Below are positions 53,501-64,000 of a DNA stretch of 64,000 nt, piece by piece; position 1 is the first letter of the stretch; each line of letters opens with the position of its first letter. The notes beneath the pieces were generated by a model. That model did no database searches. It worked only from the letters and a program-made list of their open reading frames with translations, and was not told where the DNA came from. Source of the stretch: Paraphaeosphaeria minitans (Eukaryota > Ascomycota > Dothideomycetes > Pleosporales > Didymosphaeriaceae); contig WJXW01000012.1 in NCBI GenBank assembly GCA_015832175.1, positions 1,384,001 through 1,448,000 of the forward strand. Reading direction: 5' to 3'. The position numbers were made by a program, and so were the translations under genes.

Positions 53501-56500
53501 GGCGCAGAGATCCCGCGGTGGTGGGGCTCCACGCACCGAGGGAGGACTTGACCATGCCGCTGCAGACTGGGTGGGCACCGATCTCGACCCAAGCGGTCTT
53601 TTCATCAAAAGCCTTCTCGCTCTTCCCAGTGTCAAGAGCGGCCCAGAAGTTGACGGTCTCTCGCGCGTGGCGGGCAAGGTAGGCTGGTCCGATGACACCA
53701 GCCTCACGGATGATTTCACCCGTCAGAGGAGAAAGGACTGGGACCTCCGGCCTGTTGAAGACGACAGATGCCGCGGCAGCCTTGAACTTCTCAAGAATCG
53801 GCTCGACTTGAGCGGAGTGGAAGGCAAAGGGCACGTCCAGCTTGGTGGCCTTGAACCCCTTGGAGGCAAGCTTGCCGTTGGTGGACTCAACGACCTCAAC
53901 AGTGCCGCACAGCACAGTCTCTTCGGGGCCGTTCATGCAAGCGATCTCGGTCATGTCGCTGCCAAGAGCCTCCTTGATGGCCTCGACACTGCCCTTCACA
54001 GCAAGCATGCCGTGAGTGTTGGCCGTGCACTCTTCCTCAAGGAGCTGGGCGCGTCGGCCAACAAGCAGAACCAGATCACTGGCAGAAATGACGCCAGCGA
54101 CATGAAGGGCCGCGTATTCACCGAGACTGTGGCCAATCACGGCGAGAGGCTTGACTCCCCAGGCAGACCACATACGAGAAAGCGCGACCTGGATGCAGGC
54201 CATGCCGAGTTGCACGACCACAGGCGAGAGGGTGGCAACATCGGTTCCGTCCAACAGGGGGATGAAGGACGGTAGTTGATGCATACGAGCAAGGCTGTCG
54301 AGCTGCTCAATGTCTGTCTTGAAGGCGTCCAACTCGTCGTAAAGCTTCTTTCCGAGAGCGGTATATTGGGAGCCTTGTCCAGTGAAAGTGAAGGCCGTCT
54401 TGGTCGGCACCATCGCGATGGGGCTGTAGGAATCCTTGAGCTGTGCTTTAAGGGCATCCTTAACCTTCTTGATATCGTCCACGCAGATTGCGACGCGATA
54501 GTTGTGCTGGATGCGACGAGCAGTAGTTGTGTATGCCAAGCTGGTAAGCGTAGTTTCAGGGTTCTGGTCGAGGAACTGGATCAGATTGTTGATGTTCTTC
54601 TTGAGCGAAGAGATCGATCTGGCAGTGACGGTGACGGTCTGCAGGGTACGAGGATCAACACCTGCGGGAGCCCCCTTCAGAGGACCATCAGATAGCACAA
54701 CGGCAGTGTTGCCTCCTGCTGCAGAGAAGTTGTTCAAGAACAGCTTTCGGGGCTCGGCGCCCTTGCGATGCCAAGGAACCTGCTCGGTCTCGATGTGGAC
54801 GTTGCGCTGAGCCAAGTCCTTGGGAAAGGTCTTGTTCATGACACCCTTAATACCGACATTGGCAGGGATGGCGTTCTTCTTCATCATCATCAAGACCTTG
54901 ACGAGGGAGTTGATGCCGGAGGCCGCTTCGCCGTGACCAATGTTTGCCTTAATGGCGCCAAGGTGAAGAGTCTCTTCAGGTTTACGCTGGCGGTTGCGTG
55001 GCGCAAAAGCATTAGTGACTGAGGTCATCTCAATGCCGTCGCCAGCCTGAGTACCAGTTCCGTGCATCTCGACGTAGCTAATCTCATGGGCGTCGATACC
55101 GGCATTAGCAAGAACCTTTTTGTAAAGGTATTCTTGCGCACCAGCGTGGGGGTGGGTGATAGAGACAGCCTCGGCACTGTGGTTGGTAGCAGCTCCGAGG
55201 ATGCATCCAAGGATGTTGTCCTTATCGGCGACGGCATCTTCGTAGCGCTTAAGGATAACAGTACCACAACCGTCACCACGGCAATAGCCATCAGCATCGT
55301 TGTCGTAGGTCTTGCAGCTACCGGTCTTGGACAAGAATTGACCCTTGCTGAGGCCGGAGAAAATATCAGGATTTGTCAAGACGTTGAGGCCACCAGCGCA
55401 GGCTGTATCGCAGTCACCAGCCCACAGAGATGTGCAAGCAAGCTGAATGGCAGCGAGAGATGACGAACAGGCGGTATCAATGCTGTATGACGGGCCAGAG
55501 AACTTGAAATAGTAGTTGATTCTGCCCGGTGCGAAAGCACGCACACCACCAGTGATGAAGTAGGTGTCGACGTTTTGGGCCGCATTGATCTCACGCCAGT
55601 CATCTGAAGTTTGTCCGTAGAAGGTACCGATACGCTCCAGCTTGCTGGAAGGTGTGCGGTTGGGAACATAGCCAGACATCTCCAGAGCCTCGTAGGCAGT
55701 CGTGAGCGCAAGCCGACCCATGGGATCGGTCTGAGCGGCCTCGCGAGGCGACATGTTGAAGAAACGAGGGTCGAAGTTTCCTGGCTCATCGATGAAGCAG
55801 CCGTAAGGAGTGTGGCTCTTGTTCTTCCCTTTTCCGGAAGGATCGCAGTGAGCCTGGGCGTCAAAACGATCGGCCGGAACCTCGCGATGAACATCGAGGC
55901 CCTTCTCGAGCAACTCCCAGAGCTGGTCGTGGGAGGCAGCACTGGGGAAGCGCCCAGCCATGCCGACAATGGCAATCTTGTCGTTCTGAGTGCGGCCTGC
56001 ATAGTGGTCGGGCTTCGCAAACCAAGCGGTGTGGTCGCGGATGGTGACATAAGATTGACCACTGGCCTTCAGAGCGGAGGCGAGGCTGTTCACAACGTTG
56101 GTGATACCGATGGCGGAGACTGACGCCTCGGCATTGCTAACGTTGGTGATCTGGCAAACGACTTCTTCCAACAGGCAATCCCATCGCACAGGCTCGAGCA
56201 GTATCTCGCTCAGTGCACTCCGGAGGAGATCAAGGGCGTTGGTCGCACTGTGGCACTGGCCATCGGAGGCAGAGTGCACCAGTGCCTGAGGGCGAGCGGC
56301 CTTGTAGAGCTCGGCATTCGGAATATTCAAAATGCGCTCAATATCAGCATCATTGTAGAGATGAGGTGCGTGGTAAGGCGCATATACTGGGATGGCGACA
56401 CGTGTGTTGTTCTTGAAGGCGTCGACTTCCGCGAAGAGGCGTTTGGTGGTGGATGGGGGACCACTGACGGTAATGGCCATCACGCTAACGGCGCTAACGT

Positions 56501-57136
56501 ATGCATGTGCCGACACGGGAATGTTGTTTTCAACATGGAAGTCGGCGATGGCGCTCTTTGCTGCATTCTCAGGGATACTAGCTACAATTGTAGACCAGCT
56601 CTCTGGCGAGCTATCGATTGCCGCTGCCACAGTACCGACGCAGGTGCCTGTTCGGAAGGCGATCCGGACGCCCTCGACGGCGAGAGGCAACAAATCGCCT
56701 ACACTCCTGGAGGATGCGATTATCGAAGCTGCGATCTGACCAGTGCACAACCCAAGAACTCTCGTGTTGGCAGGGGTTGGCAGTTCTGTGACGTTCTCGC
56801 CGTAGTATCTGCAATCGTCAGTTTGATCCGGACCAGCAGTTGTCCAATTACGACTTACCCGATGTAATGCGCCAATTGTGCGATCGTTACCATGCAGCTC
56901 TCAAGCTGGGTAACTTTCGAGCTTTTGGCGTAATATGCCTCCACCAAGTCTCCGACGGTGAGAAAGTCTGGTATCTGCTCTCGCTGCGCCCGCGGTAACT
57001 TCTGTGTTTCTTCTCGTAGCACAACACTGATACGCTCTAGGAACGTCTTGAGCAGGGCATTGTCCTGCCATGTGATGGCCTTTTGCAGAACCACGTACTG
57101 GTCCGCAGTTTGATCACCGAAAATTAGGGCGTTCAT
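50539..57136 (-). CDS. PKS1: Non-reducing polyketide synthase, melanin type (SAT-KS-AT-PT-ACP-ACP-TE)
   Basis: Three exons, 57136..56859, 56808..50646 and 50583..50539, give 2161 aa. The introns lie near each end, at positions typical of melanin PKSs. Domains: SAT about 1-350 (GLCTGQIAAS); KS about 370-795 (DTACSSS, Cys540); AT about 895-1215 (GHSLGEYAA, Ser987); product template about 1287-1593 (His1319 in SGHQVNGNPFCP, Asp1511 in WIDSLAH); two ACPs with phosphopantetheine Ser1692 (GIDSLMSL) and Ser1820 (GMDSLMAL); TE/Claisen cyclase about 1920-2155 (Ser1987 in GGWSAGGV, His2139 in GNHFTMM). All catalytic residues are intact. Known enzymes of this order make 1,3,6,8-tetrahydroxynaphthalene or YWA1, precursors of DHN-melanin and naphthopyrones. 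The N-terminus (FGDQTADQ, ETQKLPRAQREQIPDFLTVG) closely resembles melanin PKSs, so tetrahydroxynaphthalene synthase is the best call. No partner genes are visible in the window. Confidence 0.93.
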
Positions 57137-60100
57137 TATGAGTGTCGGTCCGATGGGGTATATTAAAGAAGAAGAGATGATGTGAGGGACCTAAGTCGAC
57201 TGGACGATGCAGAAGCAGGTGATTACACTCAGATCGTGGGTCGATAGGGACGATGTTGAGGTCGAGATGGGAGATGACAACGAAGGATTTGGTCAGGTTA
57301 CTTCTCGAATGAAGAATGACTTCGAAATGTAGATGGAACCCAGGTAATCGGGTGTTGATGACACAAAAAAGATACCAAGAGACTGTGTCAGGAACGAACT
57401 GTTTGAATGAAATTGGACGGAAATGGGAGTCCTCTATATTTGTAGGCTCGTGAAAGTTCTGAGCGATCAGGGTTGTGGCCTAGGCTGAGATCGTGCGATT
57501 GCGAGCCCACTCCTCGGTACCGGGTCTGTAGGAGCACTGATACGGGGCTCATGCACTGCCGGACGATGTAGAGCAGTAGCACGTTGACGTGAGGACCAAT
57601 GTGGAGCAGTGGTTAGTCCTTCCCTAGTCGGGCAGCCATGATACGAAGAATTGATGGTGCGCATAAATGGGACTCAACCACGGCTATTGTTGGACGGCCC
57701 GAGCTAGACGGGATCCCCAGCCACTCAGTTGCTTAGCCCATGCATCAGGGATGATAGCAACTAGAGAGATGAGACGTGGGAACATTGTGTTGTCAGGGCG
57801 CTGTCTCGAAGTTCGGGTAAACTAATCGGATCCCCATAAGCCGGGGTGGCTGTGGAGTTCGACCACGGTGAAGACCTGTCAGTTATGTCAGCCAACATCA
57901 GGTTTTAGGCGAAGTCCAGATTAGAGCGTCGAAAATAGTCATAGTGAATGGGTTGAACCGTGGAATTAGAGGAGCTTCGCCAAAGGCGGTTCGCAGCCAA
58001 GTCAAGGTGCAGCCGCAGTGAATGTGCAGCTCCCAACGCTCGGACTGGTCAGGACGTTACGTGTGCCTGGGCTAGGAAGTTTCTACAGCCGTGAGCGTCT
58101 TGATCGTTCGGTGGCACTTCCATTGCTGAGTCGTCATGCCTAGGCGTTGATACTGGGACAACTGTAAAGCGGGTCTGAAGTATGTTTTGGTCTGTAATGG
58201 CCGATGCCTGCTAGCTATCGTGGCCAACTATAGCATAAGCATAGGAGCAACCAGCACCACGACGAGCATAGCTCTTTAGTGGCCCGCTCGGTAATCTGAT
58301 TTGCCCAAAGTGCTCGCTTGAAGCATGGATTGAGGTTAGAGCAGGACGCCCATGAACTTAGATTGCCGGGATGTTTCAAAACCGCACAGCAGGCTCTACC
58401 TAGTTAGCGCAGCTCTTGTGGGTCCGAATACGATGCAATACCTAGCCGCCCGTTTTCGGATTTTGAATACGCGTGCGGTCAAGGCGAGAGGTCGCGAGTT
58501 TCTCTTGTTCTACCGCGCGAAGGCCAGGAGAACAGCAGTATTCATGCCAGAAACCGCGCACGCGACAAGCCTTTCTGGAGCACAACTTGCTTGCGTAGCC
58601 GGCTTAAGTCACAGCGACAACAGTTCTCATCAGCCAAAGGTCGGTGGCTAGTTTGCCAATTCTCGAGTGATCGTCGCTAGTCTCCATAATCTCGCACTCC
58701 CCGCACACCGAACCATATGGATGTCCGGGTGCGGCAGTGTACAGTGCGGTGAGGCGAGTATAAAGTGGCTGGAACTGACAGACAGGCCTGCCTCGAACCG
58801 CCTGGTGGTATTCAACAGGGCCTTGACAGGCAGAGAGCCATGGAACGGTGGCACGGCGCGCTCTCAAGCGGCATCCAGCCTTCTGCGAACAGAGTAGCAA
58901 AACGTGCCTATCCGGATTCCTCGCTTGTTGAAGAGCCCAGGCTTCTTTTGGAAGGCGCTGTGTAAGATCTGTGAGTACCTAACAGCCAGGTCCGCAGGAA
59001 GGATGCGGTTGTGGCGGGCTCAAAGTGGCTTTCGGGTGGAGGGCTGGAGCGCGCAGCGGGGCGGAAGCCGATCGATGCAACGCCTTCAATGCATTCTGCT
59101 TTTTTCGCCTGCACCGGAACTTTGTGCGCAATGCCCATTCACGTGGGAATGGGAGTGGTGATGGCAGTGATTGTTGCAAGGTGGTTGGACAGTCGTCTCC
59201 TGCCCACGAGCTTGGAGCTCGTGGCGCCAAGTCGGCTCTGCCCCACCGGAAGACGAGTCTGCTACCTACCTCACGAGAATTTTCACTCAAATGCTCCCTT
59301 GAAGCGCCCAGATACCATCAGGGTCCCTGATAAGCCATGCAGAAGCGCCTTGGGGAGCTGTCAGCTTGCTGTTGGTGATGTTAGACGCCACGAGGATGCG
59401 CTCGACATAGCGACTGCAGTGTCCCTAGGTACTCCGCGCTTTCGAGATACTTCACAGCAAATGCTGCTTCAATACTAGCACACCGATACCACAGCGCTGG
59501 GTCGCTATCTTGATGGGAAAGCTTGCCGAACTTGCGCGTGAGCTGATGCCTGACTGTGAGGTAGGCAGGCTGAGAGTGTTGCTAATGCTCTGGCTACCCT
59601 TTGCCTACCTTTGTCCATCGAGGTACCATTGTCGCAGATTGGCATTCTCGCCAAGTCCAAGCCGACATCTCCCAAATCTACATGATAATCGGTATCTTCT
59701 CCTATCTATTGAGAATTTCTCAGCTTCGTCCGTGTCAATCGTGTCAACCAGCTCTTCAATATTGTCACCATCTCTCAATGATTCACCCAGAGGCATTTCT
59801 TCTTCAAGTCTAGCTCGTCGCGTCAAGCATGGATATTAAGGCAAGTAACAGGATCAGTGCGATTTTCAGCGTCATCTCGGAACTTTGACACCATAGTTGT
59901 AGGGGACAGTTCGTCAGCTAGTGAGCAAGGGCAGCAGTGCCCGCATGCAGATCCTTAAGTTTGGGGCATCATGGAGAGCTCCCGGCACGGAGTTGAACAA
60001 GCCCCTCGCATAGACAGACTATCGAGGCGCAACAGTCTTACCGTCCACCAGATTAGCGACCACAAAAGACCCTTTAGGGCACTCCACATTGCAGTCTATT

Positions 60101-63100
60101 GTCTCAAGAGTCAATGACAGGTTTCAACGCGTCCGAGGTGGTACGAAATTGACGTCTCTTGGATGAGAGCAGGGCCACGCATCGATACCTAAGCATTCTG
60201 CGCGCTGAAAAAAATCCGTTTCGGAAAGAGCAAGAGACCAAAACTCAATATCCCATACGGTGTGGCTATCGCATTCGAATCGATTTCTTCCACGTTGCAG
60301 ACGTCTCCCACGACCATGTCAATTCGTTTCGCGATGACCCCTCCCCAGAACAAACAGAACCAAAGCAGTTGACCCTGCAGATCACTTTTTTCGAGCCTCG
60401 GTCAGGAGTCGTGATCGTAACGTTTGACCGTTGATCCCGGCCGCTGCTGCTAACCCACTGAGGAGCCTCCAGCGTTCAGTAAGTGCATGAAACAATAGAC
60501 CGCCTAGAGAAGGGTCTATCTCTCAGCATTTAGCCGGCGTTTCTCATAGCACTTAGTGGCATGTAATCTTGGCAGTCTACTCATCAACACCATTCCATCT
60601 ACGTCTAGTGGACTTTCTAGCGTAGCTCGTCCCGAGCCGTCGCTCCTGTGCTAAACATGGGTCGTTTCTGTGGCTTTTCGTTTGTTAGTCATGGGCGGAG
60701 TCGTGTGCCTCACCATGGGGGTATTTTTGTCATGAAGCCAGGAACACGATGAGACGAAGTGCTGCAGCTTCTGCTGGGAACTCATCTCACTACAAGTACT
60801 GAAAATAGTGATAGATTGTCAGGAGGCAAAGTTCATGGTGATCAGTAATTCCCAATGGTATGTCATGATTACCGTAGCGAACGTTAAAGTGCGACTGTGC
60901 GGTTTAGGTAGCGCAACTACTCCATCTGTCGAGCCACTTATTCTTCAACAGTATCGACATCAAAAGCTTCACCTTAGTCACTAGGTTTCGGAAAACTCAC
61001 TTCGCCAAGCATACTGCTGACAGAGGTTCTCCGGCTGCGAATGCCATGTGAAAACATCAAATCCAACGATCAGCTTTGCTACGCTCTAACGGCTCAGCTT
61101 CCGTTGTGAGGACATTCGCTGGATGGAGTCTCCGCCTGGAACCTGCAGCTACCGTGGTCGATCTCGACGCGGAATCGGATGGAGGGGTTGGTAAGGTGAC
61201 GTGATGACGGGGTTCGCTTGGCCTCCAACGCGAAATCATGTGTTTAGCATCTACAATCTACACTGCGGCTGGTGATGTGGCGTTCATGTTGCTGGGGCGG
61301 TGTCCTCCGTGACATAGCACCTTTGAAGGTACCGCCCGGGAGCGACCTTGGTCTAGATTGGTTCCGCTCCCCTGGTCCACGGAAACCTCACGTGCGCAAA
61401 GTCACCTTAGCAGTCAGTTTCTAGTATCGCGATCGACCTTACTGCCACAAGGATGGCAAAATGGAAATAAATCAATGCAATCCATCTATCAGTCTATCCG
61501 CTGTATCAATAACCGAATGTGTGTTTCTCAGCTCAACAGTGAGCACTACGGCTGCGGGGCGTAGTGCGCGCAAGCCGCCGCATCATCCATATCTTTCGCC
61601 TCCGCGGAAAGGATAATGGCGCAAGCTTAGCGCGCATATCGAGCTACATGATGAAGCTACCTTTGACATTCATGAGATCCAGATCCCGAGACCGACAATC
61701 TGCGAGATGGCATGCGAGATTGACAATCACTGGTGCATGTGGAATATGGAGGAGCCCTGTATCTAGAACGTAGCTGCAGTATGATCCACAGGGCAGGTCA
61801 TCCCTCGTCCGGGTGAAACGGGACGTGTAAGTGGTCCATGAGGGGCGCTTATACCATGTGTTGAGTGTCTCCGGCCGTTCTCGTAGACTGGAGATTGCTC
61901 ATGGCGTGCCACGAGCTGAATTCGGAATCATATGCTGTAATCTTTGCGTGTGACTGCCAAACTGGTGATGAAATAACCCTGCAGGAAGCCACAGTATTTC
62001 TGCGCGACAGAAGGAAGGGATGGTTGCACAGCGGGTACGCTCGATTCTGTGATACCTCGCCTGGCTAACAAGGGTCTTAGACACGTGCGGATTCCGTGTA
62101 ACATGGGATCGGGCCTGGGGGGAGATCAGTTACACGGCGGCTACGCTGATTCCGGCCGTCGCATTTGCAAAGTCCCGTAGTTACAGCCGATCGGCATACC
62201 GATGGTTGGGATGCGAGTAGGGGTTTGATAGTGCATGTCGAGGCTGACGGTCGGCTTCTGGGCTCCTTCGTTCGCAGACACAATGAGATTGTCGAGAATA
62301 CCTCGAGAAGACTAGGACCTTTTGTCGGCGGTCAGCACATTTCCAGCAGAGTAGCCCAGTTTAGTCTGTTGGCTACACTCGTTAGGTGGTGTAATGCTTG
62401 TTTTCGTGTGCTCGTGCGCTGTAGTATCACTTTGAGGTTCGTAATGCACCTTGCACAACAGCAATAAACGATAACAGCCCTGCCTATATCCGCCTATTAA
62501 CGCCGTCTTATCTACAGAAGCTGATTGTCGTAGACGTCAGGATCATACTTCTTCCGATATTGTACTTCACGAACTAATTGACGAAAAAGTCACGTCGTCA
62601 TGAGGCAGAGGCACACGTGTGAGCGTGACAATATCATTCGGGCGAAGGGCGATCCTCAGGGTAGCTATCAATGTCCTACAGATCGCACTTCTTATCCTGA
62701 GCAGATACTGCATTTGGTCTGACTTACATCGGATAGTTCTCGCCTACTGAGCACATGTACACGGTATAGCTGCTGTATCTTTCACATCCACCATCTTGGT
62801 ACACCAATCAGGATTTGCATATCGGTCGCGCTTGATCCATGGAAATGCCACGAGCATGGAAGTCTCGTAAGACGGCGAAGCGTTTGTGTGAGCTGTTATC
62901 TTCGATAAGGTCTCCAACTCTTTCCATGCTGATGCAGTCAGCTCTTAGGGTCGAGATGTCGCAGTAAATTGCGGGCGAAGTCAAACGGCAATAGCTTGGA
63001 CTGGTGTCATCTAGACGACGGGAACATCGACTAAGCAAGGCAGGAACATCAGTTGGCTAAGGTAGGGAGCTGCTGGAAATGCCTTCCTCGGGACTTGCCA

Positions 63101-64000
63101 ATTGGATGACTCGCGAGACACTTGCCACTGCTTTTGTGAGGAGGGTATATGTGCCTGTACTCGTGGGCCCCGACCGAAAGGCGCGACAATTGACTCAATC
63201 TGAGTGCTCTTTGCGCGCGCAAGACTCGCCATCATGCCATGTGTATACTATCGAAATCCTGCAGGAGCGTAGAATGTGTATCTGTAATGTATAAGCCGTG
63301 CATGCTGCCCTGCAGCAGATTTCTACACCAGTCCTCGGTCAAACCACAAGCTAGCGGGGCTCTAGTTGATACGAAAAGTCTCTTGTACTATAATGTTCAT
63401 GTGTAAAACTATGAGCTGACTACAGTCGTTTAGGCGGCGGCGTGGGTAAGCTGATGAACTGTTGCAGAGTTAGCGCTGATAGTTTACCTAGTGGGTGCAA
63501 ACATATGTTTGCGCCTCACAACATCAGGCTGACAAGTTGCAGTTTTTTTTTTGCATATATACATTGCCATCGTGAAAACAGCTCCGCAATATCCTGATTC
63601 GGCGTATGCTTCGCTAGTCAGCATACAAGCGAACTATTCAACATGAGGGGAACAAAGGAAGGGGCGAATATGTAGGGAAACGGCCTCTTCTAGACCACGC
63701 TAGGTGTCGATACCTCGAACCTCACGTTGAATCGATTTGAGGTAGCAATGGGGCGAGGTCGCATCCATCGTCGCTTTCGTCGATGCCAGCACTCGAGAAC
63801 GTCTGCTGTAATCTTGTTGCTGGCGGACACATCTGAGTTCGATCCAAATGGTACAGCAAAGCGAAATTGCCCCTCGTCAGCACCGAATACGAAGTATCTA
63901 CATGTAATCAGCGACACGTAGTTTGGAGAGGTGGAGCAAATACTACCCCGCCTTGTTACTTCTAGGTAATGCTAGTAACACCGAGTGCGATTCGTGCATC
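57137..64000. other. Gene-free right arm, 6.9 kb
   Basis: Starts with the PKS promoter and leader. All open frames are short (at most about 155 codons), overlap on both strands and show no motif or spliceable partner. I see no tRNA, tandem array or transposon end. The only faintly protein-like piece is on the minus strand at about 63720-63917 (FVFGADEGQFRFAVPFGS, then HRRKRRWMRPRP), which might be an exon of a gene beyond the edge. A T9-11 run lies at 63543-63553. Confidence 0.5.

Noticed and set aside
60159..60434. 91-codon frame in the right arm
   Set aside because: No ATG start, no splice partner, and no recognisable domain; compatible with chance.

Overview
The window is nuclear DNA of a filamentous ascomycete, probably a Dothideomycete. 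The genes carry short introns (about 45-95 nt) with GTAAGT/GTGAGT-type donors, CTAAC-type branch points and CAG/TAG acceptors. The gene set is ascomycete: Pth11-like rhodopsin-domain, DUF2985 and UstYa-family proteins, a Swi1 ARID protein, a melanin-type non-reducing PKS and a Tad-like LINE. Intergenic DNA is rich in TAGGTACCTA-like words. All exon joins were derived by eye from splice sites and reading phase. The class-level placement is inference.

Left and centre (0-42 kb) is ordinary gene-dense chromosome. In order it holds: eIF1 (-); a drug/metabolite-transporter-like membrane protein fused to DUF3431 (+); a secreted type-B carboxylesterase (+); a small mitochondrial LEA-like protein (+); proteasome ATPase Rpt3 (-); Swi1 (+); RPAP1 (+); a small cysteine-rich secreted protein (+); mitochondrial ribosomal protein mL49/Img2 (-) divergent from eIF3e (+); a broken UstYa-family gene (+); a BTB protein (-); a rhodopsin-domain membrane protein (-); a DUF2985 membrane protein (-); an Spt10-like acetyltransferase with an integrase-type zinc finger (+); the APC2 cullin of the anaphase-promoting complex (-); an FKBP with a mitochondrial-looking N-terminal extension (+); and prefoldin subunit 3 (-). 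Several genes serve translation and protein homeostasis (eIF1, eIF3e, mL49, Rpt3, prefoldin 3, FKBP). They look like scattered housekeeping genes, not a functional cluster.

Repeats are concentrated at 31.9-33.5 kb, between the DUF2985 and Spt10 genes. They comprise short tandem repeats, a pyrimidine-rich array and an approximately 830-bp minisatellite. The minisatellite changes from a 55-bp dimeric, AT-rich form to a 34-bp, GC-richer form.

The right arm (42-64 kb) differs. An apparently intact 5.7-kb LINE with two open ORFs and a 13-bp target-site duplication sits just upstream of the prefoldin gene. A 2.8-kb gene-free stretch follows, then a 2161-aa SAT-KS-AT-PT-ACP-ACP-TE polyketide synthase of the melanin (tetrahydroxynaphthalene/naphthopyrone) type on the minus strand. 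The last 6.9 kb holds no gene I can support. No reductase, dehydratase or melanin regulator is visible beside the PKS.
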